Assembly: GCA_963576475.1 (NCBI GenBank)
Contig: OY754977.1
Coordinates: forward strand, 15,734,943 to 15,798,942
Direction of reading: 5' to 3'
Origin: Molanna angustata
Taxonomy: Eukaryota; Arthropoda; Insecta; Trichoptera; Molannidae
Length of the DNA stretch: 64,000 nt
The notes beneath the pieces are model-generated. The model had not been told where the DNA came from and made no database searches. It saw only the letters and a program-made list of their open reading frames with translations. A program made the translations under genes and the position numbers. Position 1 is the stretch's first letter; the number at the start of each line of letters is the position of its first letter. Positions 42,250 to 51,479 of this stretch are shown piece after piece.

Positions 42250-42475
42250 TCATTCATTCATTCATTCATACCATCACGGCATATCCCACAATGTGGGGTA
42301 ACTAGCGAAAGGTGTGCGGGTGTGCATTGCCTTATAAAAGGGAGAACAACACATCTATGTATACCCACACACCAGTCTCGTTTCACCAAAAAAGGCACTA
42401 CATTCAGAATGGGTGGTGAACCTCATTGCTGAACTATGTGAGATGTTATTGTTGCCTGTTGTATTTTTTTTGTTG
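42250..42475 (+). repeat. Dispersed repeat, copy 2 (partner of 28340-28545)
   Basis: Shares TACCATCACGGCAT.TCCCACA, GGTGTGC.GGTGTGCAT and AAAAGGCACTACATTCAGAATGGGTGG in the same orientation. Probably the 3' end of a LINE family. Confidence 0.75.
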
Positions 42476-43880
42476 GACATTTGAAAACAATGATTTAAAA
42501 GAATGGAAGCACTATTCTAAGCCGGTGCCTCACAGCTACGAAAATATTTCTAATATTTAAAAACAATTCCACCAAGAACTTTCGGACGAAAAATTTAACT
42601 TAATAATATATATTATACAATATCTATAATATAAACCTCCGGTCACTCACTGATTCTACATTGTTGTCTTTTCAAAAATACCACGTATTAAAAAAAAACA
42701 TGTTATAAATAAATAAATACGCAAATAAACAGTTCAATATGTGAAAAGCACAAACGTTTTATTGAATGAAGTAGTTCCTGATATGAATACGAAATCAAAG
42801 ATGGCATTATGAAATGTTTGTATATATGTATATAGGATGTATGTAGGTACATTGGGTTGTGTAATATTAGATAAGTGGCCAAAAACCCTCTCGGTTACCA
42901 AAATATCACTCTTCAAAACATAGCAGATTGAAATTTGGTAGTGTGGGGGCGTGGCGTGGTAGTACGTGTAGGTACCTACCCACGCAAAATAGCAAATTTA
43001 ATATTCAAATTGATGAATATGATATTGTATGAAAGTTGTGTAATAATAGCACATATGGAATTTAGTGCCTAACTCCTTAGACAAAAGCATCTTTAACAGT
43101 TTGTTACCTTAATTCTATCATAACATAATAACATGTAATAATATAATGATGGCGCATACACTTATCTAAGACCAGCCCTGGGCAAAATGTGGCCCGCCAA
43201 AAATCAGAAAAAAACACATTAAAAAAAAATCGAAGTAACGACTAAAAAATTCTCACAGAAAACTGAAATTTTCTCGCTACGCGGATTTTTTTTTGAAAAT
43301 GGCCAATAAATAATTGGAAAATTTTCGCTGCGCGGCAATCTTTTCTGTTTTATGGATCCATAGGAAACAAGTTAAACATAAAATAATAATATATTTATTA
43401 CTCCTAATTTGTAAAATTTTATAATTAAAATGTTTGAAGTGTAATGAAGGAAGTCTCATTGAATTTCTGAATCTGGCCCGCTGTCTCAAAAGTTTACCCA
43501 ACGCTGTCCAAGATACAAAAAAAGAGAAATATAACAATATTCAATATTTCCGCTATAAATTTTTTTTCGACTGCGATCGATTTCGTGCAATGCGCATTTT
43601 TTAGATATCAATTTAGACTCAATTTAGTCATCAATAGATATCAATTTAGTCCAATATTTGAATTAGTGAAATAATTGAATATTGTTGTATTTTTCAATGT
43701 GTTAAATAATCATGGAAACATGGAATTCTATCAAGTACTTACTAAGAGAGACCAAGTACCTACATATAATATAATATATGTCGCCCAGGATAGCTGTGAA
43801 GTTCTCAGGGGGACCACCTCAACCAGTACAGCTCATAAAAGATAAGCCTCGCAACTGCGTTAAACACGTTATTTATCAGT
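42476..43880. other. AT-rich spacer, no gene seen
   Basis: No recognisable feature. Weak duplicated phrases around 43200-43330 (AAAATTCTCACAGAAAA, TCGCTACGCGGA/TCGCTGCGCGGC) look like an old local duplication. Confidence 0.45.
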
Positions 43881-43884
43881 TGAT

Positions 43885-44430
43885 TAGGGTTCCATACCAT
43901 CACGCCCTTCCCTATTTGGGGTATGCAGAATCGAACGCCAGACTCCTCTCTTTTGACATACATTTCTCGCTTCGTTCACGTCCATGCATCTTGTCATACA
44001 CGCTCTTCTGTAATTCTTTCTTGTAACGTCTCCATCTTTCAAAATTCCATTTATGTGATCGTGCCAAATTTTCCTTGGCCGACCTTTACTTTTCGTTCTT
44101 CTTTTATCAGCCTTACCTATATACTTTTTTTGTCAGACGATCATCACTTATTCTTTCTATGTGATCAAACCACCTTAGGACATTTATTTTCATCTTAAGA
44201 TATCTCTTTCAATCATACATTCTCGTCTAATATCCTCATTTCTTATTCTATCATACACTGTTTTACCACACATTCGTCTTGGTGACCTCATTTCAACCGC
44301 GTGAATTCTTCTTTCATGAGTCTTCTGCCATGTCCATGACTCACTAGCATACATAAGAGTCGGTACGACGATACCATTGTGTACCGCGAGCTTTGCTTGT
44401 CTCGAAATCTCGAAGTAAATCAGCTAAAAC
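43885..44430 (-). pseudogene. RTE-like LINE C-terminal remnant, same family as 61174-64000
   Basis: Minus-strand reading gives PTLMYASESW, TWQKTHERRIHAVEMRSPRRMCGKTVYDRIRNEDIRRE and VLRWFDHIERISDDRLTKKVY in broken frames. This corresponds closely to the C-terminal part of the LINE at the right edge of the window (63650-63930). It is inactive; plus-strand frames here are shadows. Confidence 0.82.
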
Positions 44431-45050
44431 TACCGTGTAAGGTGATTACTGAGATAAATTTGATTTGAAAAGAAAACCTGATTTAATATTCAATTAGAAG
44501 TTTCAATAAGGTAATGTCAAATCGTTAACAAGTTCAAATAAGAAATTACAACCGGATGTTTACATCTTGTGACGGATGTTTGGTATTGAAAAAAGCATTT
44601 CCGTAATTTCCACATCCTTTTATCGTCCATTTGATCTTTCCCCTCTACGCTCTCCACCTCCACTCTCCCTTTGATACTATGCCATCAATTAGTGTCCGAA
44701 TGCTGCCAGAGATGTCACCTCAAACCACAAACAACAAACATTTTCTTTTGACATCATTTTATCGAGGGGAGAATTTTCGCCATTAAATTAAACCGCGCAA
44801 AAATAAAACTAGAATGTAACACAAAGTACCTACCTTTATTGAATTCCTAAAAGTATGAATAAATGAATAAGTATGACGATACAACAAATGCACTTAACAG
44901 ATAACAGAAAAGTGTTTAAATTTTAAAATGTAGATGATATAAAATTTGGTTATCATTTTTACAGAAAACGCAGGTATACGATTGCAGTAAAATGTTTATT
45001 TTTTTGTTGATATGTTATAAAAATACTTGGTAATAGTTCTACTGTATTGA
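44431..45050. other. AT-rich spacer, no gene seen
   Basis: No recognisable feature. Confidence 0.45.
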
Positions 45051-45054
45051 TAAG

Positions 45055-45095
45055 ATTATCGACGCGTTTCGTGCAAAGCACATCGTCAGAATAAT
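45055..45095 (-). ncRNA. Hammerhead ribozyme motif with consensus core
   Basis: On the minus strand: stem I ATTATT paired with GATAAT (one G-U); core CTGACGA, a full match to CUGANGA; one unpaired T; stem II GTGC/TTT/GCAC; GAAA; the self-complementary ACGCGT as stem III; and a GTC cleavage triplet, the preferred one. All conserved core positions are present. The loop-free stem III implies cleavage as a dimer. No coding remnant adjoins it, so it marks a lost or very truncated Penelope-like element. Confidence 0.65.
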
Positions 45096-45370
45096 GCTCT
45101 ACAAGACTGAGACTAGTGGTTATATACAAAATTTACATGACAGGTGTATAAAAATGTTGGTTTTTGAACAGTTGAAAAATAAGTTATATAATGCAAATGA
45201 ATCTATACAAAACTACGTTTCAATACAATGAAAGTAGTAGGGTCACTGGTGTCCCCTGTGTCCATTAGGTATGTAACAAAAGAGAACGACAGCAGTAAAA
45301 TTCGAAAGGTAAATATGCTTGCAAGTGTACCTACTCATAACAGGCATCGAATGTCTTAAAACGCAGAACA
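45096..45370. other. Spacer, no gene seen
   Basis: No recognisable feature. Confidence 0.4.
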
Positions 45371-45546
45371 GCCCCCCTAGACAACGTGTCATTTAGCTCA
45401 AGAAAAGCAACAAGAAAATATAACTCAATGTATATAAGTGACAGTTGCCAGTCCTGTCACGTGACTGGCAACTGTCACTCCCATACATTGAGCTATCTTT
45501 TCTCGTTTCTTTTCTGGAGCTAAATGACACGTTGTCTAGGGGGGTA
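45371..45546. mobile_element. Foldback (long palindromic) element, about 176 bp
   Basis: Arms 45371-45452 and 45464-45546 are inverted copies with few mismatches and an 11-base centre (CCTGTCACGTG). Ends carry CCCCCCTAGACAACGTGTCA. No coding. It resembles a foldback MITE; no clear target duplication was identified. Confidence 0.75.
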
Positions 45547-45774
45547 GGCAACTGTAAAGAATAAAACACAAAATTAAAATGGCTACCGGATTATCCGTAG
45601 ACCTCAAGTACAGATTTTGGGGTAAATTTGTAAAGTTGAGTAATTATTATTCGTAAAAATATATCCCAACATAACTGAATAATATTTGTGTTTGAGTATC
45701 GAAGAAATTTGGCTAAAAAATCTTCAATAAATTCGTTTTGCGTGTAAATTCATCCATGTGTAATTTTATACTGT

Positions 45775-45802
45775 TATTATTATTAATAATAATAATAATA
45801 AT
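45775..45802. repeat. (TTA)n/(TAA)n palindromic microsatellite
   Basis: A run of TTA that switches to TAA, at the 5' edge of the LINE remnant that follows. Confidence 0.8.
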
Positions 45803-46552
45803 AGTCATCTACAACAACAACATATTGATAAAGCCCTTAGTAATAATTGGCTCAAATATTCAGACCTCTACGCAGAAACAGAAGGATTTATCATAGCTAT
45901 TCAGGACAAAATAATAATAAAAAAAAAAACTACGCAAAACATATTATAAAAGACAATACAATAACAAACGACACATGTAGGAAATGCAAATTACAAAAAG
46001 AAACGATTGAACACATAACAGGTGGCTGCTCAACTCTTGACGGAATATACAATAAGACACGATAACATCTGCAAACACATATATTTGGAACTAGCCCACA
46101 AACATAAACTTATCGAAACACACCCCAAGTGGTATCAATACACACCCTTAGCTGTAACAGAAAATGATAACTACAAATTATACTGAAATAGAGACATAAT
46201 CGCAGACAGAACAAACCTACATAACCGACCAGACATTACATTAATCGACAAAATAAATAAACACACATATCTAATAGAAGTATCGATACCAAATACAGCA
46301 AATCTACAAAAGAAATATTTAGAAAAAATAGATAAATACATACCGTTAGCAGAACAGAAAAAATCACAGTGGAAACAAGAAAAAGTAACAATAGTCCCAA
46401 TAATATTATCGTCTACAGGCATCATACCAAAAACACTCCAAAAAATTATAGACATACTAAAGCTACCCCCATACGTCATCACCAACATACAAAAAACTGC
46501 AATAATCAACACATGCACAATAGTCAGAAAATTTCTACAGGTACCACTTTAA
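45803..46552 (+). pseudogene. Remnant of a LINE with a restriction-like (REL) endonuclease
   Basis: In three successive frames: NWLKYSDLYAETEGF; CRKCKLQKETIEHITGGC, a CCHC knuckle; then RHDNICKHIYLELA, HPKWYQYTPL, NRPDITLIDKINKHTYLIEVSIP and VTIVPIILSSTG. A CCHC followed by RPD...E-type residues is the C-terminal endonuclease of R2-like LINEs. I see two frameshifts (one in an A-rich run near 45925, one near 46050) and one in-frame TGA (near 46185), so it is dead. The reverse transcriptase is absent. Confidence 0.68.
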
Positions 46553-46660
46553 ACAACTACACACAACCACACAGACACACAAACACATAGCCTCACAACT
46601 TGAGTACGCTCCGTTGTGAAGGAAATTACCGGATCATAACCGAGATCAACATGTTTGCAA

Positions 46661-46874
46661 TAGTAATAATAATAATTAACACTTCCTTGTACCCTGCACA
46701 AGTGGTGAGTTTATTGCCGTATGGCAATTTCTTCCAATTAACCAGTGTTTCCAGCCCAGAAAGCAATATTTGCGTGAGAAATGAATTTAAATAAATTTCT
46801 CCTCTGCTGGGAATCGAACCCAGGACGCCCGCACAGAAACCGAACGGCTTACCAACTGTGCCACGGTGGTCGGC
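46661..46874 (-). repeat. tRNA-derived SINE, copy 2
   Basis: Full-length on the minus strand: A box TGGCACAGTTGG, B box GGTTCGATTCC, then TTTATTTAAATTCATTTCTC, TGGAAACACTGG, the TTGCCATACGGCAA hairpin and a TTA-type 3' end. Confidence 0.87.
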
Positions 46875-46944
46875 ACATAAAAAAATGTATAAAAAATGAT
46901 ACTTTAATATAATATTTTCCAGCAAATAACTTGAGAAATATCGT

Positions 46945-47070
46945 CGGAAAAAGGGGGCGGTTTGCACATACATAAATCAACCGAGCAAAAATACAAATTT
47001 GCGCTATACGCAGTCTACGTGTTATTTATCGAAAATTTTGACATATATTTGAGAGAAAAAAATAGTTTTA
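46945..47070. repeat. Dispersed repeat fragment related to 52255-52470
   Basis: Shares GGGGGCG, TTTGCAC.TA and ACAAATTTGCG...ACGCA phrases in the same order. Identity and ends are unresolved. Confidence 0.45.
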
Positions 47071-47650
47071 CCGATCTTTAAGTACATTAATTATATTTTT
47101 CTTTGTACTTAGGTATAGTTTAAGAATATTTTTTTTTCATATTATGTGTTTCGTCCTTAGATATCTTACATCTCTCGTGTGTTTGTAATATCGACAAGTT
47201 TCTGATCATATTTCGCCTCTTTGTTTGAAATAAACTTACACATTTATCAAGAAACTTACTGTTCCCTTCGAAGAATGAGAAAACAAAACCACTCAAATAG
47301 AGGATAGGTATAAATTTTATGTTGTTTGTATGAAAAATTTTCACCATACCGCAGTTCCCCGGGATCCATTCCGATGTATATATATGGGAGGCTCAATTGA
47401 ATATCGTTTTACAACAAAAGGTATTCAAAATATCGGTATATTTTATACACATACATGTTTTGTTCGGCTGACCGTTTGCACGGCTTGCGTATAGTGCTCT
47501 AGCGGCGTTACTTTTTAAAGAAATAAAATAAGGAATCAATATTTTAAAAAAACTACATAACGCAAATAGGCCTCCTAAAATGTAAAGGACCTCCTTAAAG
47601 ATTGTCTAACCACTATCTTCAGTTGGTTGGAAGAATCTAGATGAGGAGAA
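47071..47650. other. AT-rich spacer, no gene seen
   Basis: No recognisable feature. Confidence 0.4.
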
Positions 47651-47652
47651 GT

Positions 47653-48014
47653 AGTGATGAGCAAAAGTCTTTCTAGACCAAGACCGCATGTGTCGCCAAG
47701 ACCAAGACCAAGATCGAGATCAGAGGGTGCAAGACCATGACCAGACTGTGCAGTCTTGCAAAATTTTATAAATTTATTGATTTTAAATAAAAAAGTTACC
47801 AATTAACTAAATACTATCGACATCACAGTATAAATTGGTGTTTTTTGTCATAATCATTGTAATACCTGAATTTTAATAGAAATATTGAATATTATTTATT
47901 TGTAAAAGTTGCAAGAATAAGACCAAGACTCGATTGATTATGCAAAATTGAGAACAAGACAAGATACGTTAATGCACGACCAAGATCGGGGGTGCCTTGC
48001 ATTTGCTCATCATT
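47653..48014. mobile_element. MITE-like element with short inverted ends
   Basis: Left AGTGATGAGCAAA and right TTTGCTCATCATT are inverted. The interior carries degenerate AAGACCAAGACCAAG repeats near both ends and no valid ORF. AGTGRTGRGCAAA-type ends are familiar from hAT-related MITEs; an 8-bp duplication was not established. Confidence 0.45.
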
Positions 48015-48194
48015 AAGGAGCAAATAAGATAGAAACGAGTGGAAGCTGATAGAAGTGGTCTATATGTAGAAGTTATTGGAAGAAGGTATATGAAGAAGAT
48101 TATAAAATAATTAGAAATTAGAAATATAATAAAAATACAAATTGGATATTTATTTTAAAGCATTTTTTGAACTTTTATTTTTTTGTAATTTGAT

Positions 48195-48640
48195 TATATG
48201 GTATGATAACAATGATCATTCTGGAAATCAGCTGCTGGGGGTTTGTCCTCTCGCAAAATAGCTGAGTTGGTTCTTTTGAGATGTACAGTAAGTTGTGTGT
48301 CATTGGATAGCCTCTTGTTATCTTTTAGTGTTTTGTAAGTATGTTTGTACATATGTACCTTTACAGTTTTTTTGTCCCAATATTTATTATTATTATATTG
48401 TGCTTGTCTCCAGAAAGACTTCGGATCTCCAAGAAACCTTTGATACATGGGCGAAAGAGCTCGAAAGACATGGACTGCGCACTACAGCGCACATTTCTGG
48501 TCACCTGGTTTATATAACTGTCTCTAGGGCGACCTCTATATTTTCTGCCCTCCGTCATTTGTTCGGCGATAGTACCTAACAAGTGAACCTGAATACCTGA
48601 TGTTATAGTACGTCCATTTAGTTGATCCACACAATGAGTT
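48195..48640 (-). pseudogene. LINE C-terminal fragment
   Basis: The minus-strand frame contains NGRTITSGIQVHLLGTIAEQMTEGRKYRGRPRDSYINQVTRNVRCS, resembling the MLEGKIEGKRSRGRPR..YIKQI region of LINE C-termini. Sequence after residue 65 diverges. It is 5'-truncated. Confidence 0.65.
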
Positions 48641-48727
48641 TAAAAATACTATCCTGAGCGTTTTCGATGGCTATAGTCAAACAATCATCAACGTAGGTGA
48701 AAATTCAAACTAAAAAGTACTTATAGT

Positions 48728-48915
48728 CCGAGAGATAGAAACGTTTTCGATGAATCATTTTTTAATGACTGTTTTTTTTGACATTTTCTTTCTTATTGAA
48801 TATGGGTATGGAAAAGGTAAATCTTGCACCTGGGAGTGGTTGCGTTTACCAGCATTAAAAAAACCAGCCATTAAAATTAATTGTTTTTTGACGTTGCTAT
48901 CTCTTGACTATTATA
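48728..48915 (+). repeat. Dispersed MITE-like repeat, copy 2
   Basis: Matches 21951-22056 through CACCTGGGAGTGGTTGCGT, then continues with the ATTGTTTTTTGACGTTGCTATCTCTT phrase seen at 27955-27995. The inverted right arm of copy 1 is absent. Confidence 0.65.
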
Positions 48916-49437
48916 CCTACATAAGTATAGTGATAGCTCTCAGTCTCAGGATATTATTATTTAAACTTATTACGTGGATAATAACTAAAACTATGTTTTT
49001 ATTATATATCTTATATATACATCATGAACTATCACTCTGAACAAAACAACCTTCAACTTTATAATAATGAAGGGTTATTATAATTCAATTTTAGGGCATA
49101 TTTTCATTGTATATAGAGCATCATTGGAATACGAGCTTTGTTAGGTCCAGTGTAGGACTGAAGATATGAAGAGGGGTGAGGCGAAAAGGAAGAAGGTAGG
49201 AAGAGGTTAGGAACGGGAGGGATAGGAGATCTGGGAGTAATAATAATGGACGCTCATTGATATTCCAATATTTCGGTTTATGAATAATTTATCGACGAAG
49301 CCATTCAAATTCAGAAATATTTCTTCTTTCCATTCGACCGTATTTAAATAGAAGATATTCTTACCTAAACGACTCTGCCAATTTATGCCAAATGCTGCAG
49401 TGAAATGAAATATTATTAAATAATGTTTTTAATTAGG
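48916..49437. other. Spacer with a purine-rich stretch
   Basis: 49150-49245 is almost entirely purine on the plus strand (GAAGAGGGGTGAGGCG, GGAAGAAGG and similar). No gene seen. Confidence 0.5.
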
Positions 49438-49800
49438 AGAAGATGCTAAGGTGGGCTGGGGGTCTGACAAAGTGAGGAATGTCCACGTCCGCGGTAGTTT
49501 AAAAGTGGCCCCAATAGACGAAAAAATAGTCGAAAATAGGCATAGATGGTATGGCCACATTTTGAGATGACCGACGGACAATATCATAAATAAAGCATTG
49601 GATATCGAGACTCCAGCGAGAAGACCAGGCAGATTACCAGCCACGTGGCTGTTGAGCATCAAGAAGCATCTGCGAGAGAGGGAGCTGAATCCTGATCTGG
49701 CACAGGACAGGCGAGTTTCGCGAAATAGAATAAGGAGAGCCGACCCCAAGTAATGGGACAAAGGTGAGGGCGAAAAAGAAGAAGAATGTTTATAATTAAG
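49438..49800 (+). pseudogene. LINE C-terminal fragment, family B copy 2
   Basis: Plus-strand KMLRWAGGLT, a stop, then VRNVHVRGSLKVAPIDEKIVENRHRWYGHILR, another stop, then IETPARRPGRLPATWLLSIKKHL and RRADPK, ending in a GAA-rich run. Same family as 37499-37955. At least two in-frame stops; inactive. Confidence 0.82.
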
Positions 49801-49860
49801 AGAATGTGGTACCTCATCAAGAAGGAAATAATTTTTGCCAAAAAAATATGTCATTAATTC

Positions 49861-50009
49861 AAAGTTGAGATGATTTGATCACTTGGGAAGAATAAATGAA
49901 GAACGTTTGATAAGAAAAAAAGAGATATATGTAAATAGCTGAGAGGAATAAAATAAGAGGTCGAGGTCGTCCAAAAAAGGATGAAAAAGACCATGTGAAT
50001 GACATTATA
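49861..50009 (+). pseudogene. RTE-like LINE C-terminal fragment, split by a DNA transposon
   Basis: HLGRINEERLIRK, then RGRGRPKKG-like and DHVNDII residues in broken frames match 63880-63990 of the LINE at the right edge. The copy is interrupted at the TA of the mariner-type insertion; its final C-terminal part probably reappears at 51045-51180. Confidence 0.7.
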
Positions 50010-50580
50010 CAGGATGTCTCAAAAGGAAGTTGATATTAATTTAGTAAAACGATAAAAAAGAAAGTAAGCCGTGTATCGAAAAAATGTTTATTGATTATTA
50101 AAGAACACAATTTGGGAATTTATTTATTAAAAGTAATATTTTCCAAATGTAGACCCTCGCGTTCGCAGCACTCATTTAATTGAACAGTAAAATTACTTAT
50201 AACGGCTCGGCAGGTGGACTCAGTGATGGGTACCATTTCGTAACGGATATTTTCTATCAAATGCGCCAGGGAAGTCGGTTTATTGGCGTAAACTTTAGAT
50301 TTAATATAACCCCATAGGAAGAAGTCCATAGGGGTTAAATCAGGACTGCGTGGAGGCCAATTTATGTCACTTCTCCTGGAGATCAATTTGCCTGGGAAAA
50401 TTTCACGAACTCGTGGCAGAGATGTATTGGACGTGTGTGACGTTGCTCCGTCCTGCTGGAACCATGTTCTTTGGTTATAGTCAGGAAAGTTTTGCAGTTC
50501 AGTTCAGACACCAAGAAGACGTCTATCATCTCCACATATCGCTCTTAATATAAATATAAACTTTCTTTTGAGACACATTG
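50010..50580 (-). mobile_element. Deleted mariner-type DNA transposon with TA target duplication
   Basis: Terminal inverted repeats 50010-50029 and 50561-50580 agree at 16 of 20 positions, and TA flanks both sides (50008-50009, 50581-50582). The 571-bp interior keeps only the C-terminal part of a transposase. A mariner-type element of this kind would be over a kilobase, so it is an internal-deletion derivative. Confidence 0.75.
50120..50505 (-). pseudogene. Mariner-type DDE/D transposase, C-terminal part
   Basis: RTWFQQDGATSHTS carries the second catalytic aspartate. It is followed in frame by INWPPRSPDLTPMDFFLWGYIKSKVYANKP with the third catalytic residue (SPDLTPMD) and a normal C-terminal end (LHLENITFNK, stop at 50120). 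The open part starts near 50386 by a start-codon rule only; the frame is continuous upstream to about 50505. The N-terminal DNA-binding domain and first aspartate are missing. Confidence 0.75.
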
Positions 50581-50639
50581 TATAATATGAAATGCACCTT
50601 TTCATATAGAGAATCTTCGAAATAACTTTATTATTAACT

Positions 50640-51040
50640 CACCAATACATATATTGCACCGCCTTGGAAACCAATATAGTGCTGTTGATATATTTAATGT
50701 ACACACTATAGATGGTTTCAAAAGGATGCTTAACGCATATTATAATTTTTGATTTTTACTTTGCTTTGTTTATTTTTGTTGTTTAAATTGAATATGTAAT
50801 ACTGTTTATTTTTTTTCTTCTTTTATGTCTAGTTTTTTTTTATCATTATCTCTATTTTCTTTTATTATATTGTATTATGTTGTTTTATATTGTTCTTCCT
50901 TTAACTACTTACGTTTTTTTATTATGTACCTATATAATCGATGTATTTACACTTATTGTTGTTTTGTTGTGCCTACATTGTTCTATTTATCCTGTATTTT
51001 TTTTTGTAAATGCCCTATTAAGGGCGTATATATAATAAAT
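50640..51040 (+). pseudogene. Possible LINE 3' end fragment
   Basis: SPIHILHRLGNQYSAVDIFNVHTIDGFKRMLNAYY reads like the C-terminus of a jockey- or CR1-type LINE, followed by a T-rich 3' region and GCCCTATTAAGGGCGTATATATAATAAATAAAT. The family is not certain. Confidence 0.35.
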
Positions 51041-51044
51041 AAAT

Positions 51045-51185
51045 ATGGAAATGTAAGAAGCGTGAACAACAGACGAACGTGCATGAGACGATGCATGAAT
51101 TGTTGACGTTGACGAATGCGTGTCAAGATAGACTAAAGTGGTATTTGGTTTTATCTGCCTATCCTATGAGGGAGATGGCGTCACA
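51045..51185 (+). pseudogene. RTE-like LINE extreme C-terminus
   Basis: GNVRSVNNRRTCMRRCMN and, in another frame, LSAYPMRE match the closing segment of the RTE-like family (RR.CM..CM......D..KW....AYP.R). Probably the continuation of the copy broken at 50009. Confidence 0.6.
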
Positions 51186-51388
51186 TATGTATATATTATG
51201 TGGTCCCACCTATTATTGGAGTTGATAATGCTCTAATTTGAATCTGGAGCTTTGAAATTATATTCAATGACTATTTTCTGTTGCTTTGCACCCATATTCT
51301 GCTATATGTGCATAATATTTATGAAGTGCTCTACATAACATGTTGTTGATAATATTATTTAATTACTAAATATATTACCTAAAGTTGT

Positions 51389-51432
51389 ATCCTCTGAGGA
51401 TTCTGACTGTGTCTAGCGAAAGCGCTTAGGAT
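51389..51432 (+). ncRNA. Hammerhead ribozyme motif with consensus core
   Basis: Stem I ATCCT/AGGAT; core CTGAGGA (51394-51400), a full consensus match; stem II of about five pairs with one bulge (51403-51416); GAAA (51418-51421); the self-complementary AGCGCT as stem III (51421-51426); T51427 at the cleavage position. Stem II is longer and less regular than in the other copies. No adjoining coding remnant was found. Confidence 0.5.
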
Positions 51433-51479
51433 TATATTATTTAACCCCCCCACCCTTTTGGATTGTTCAAATACATTTT

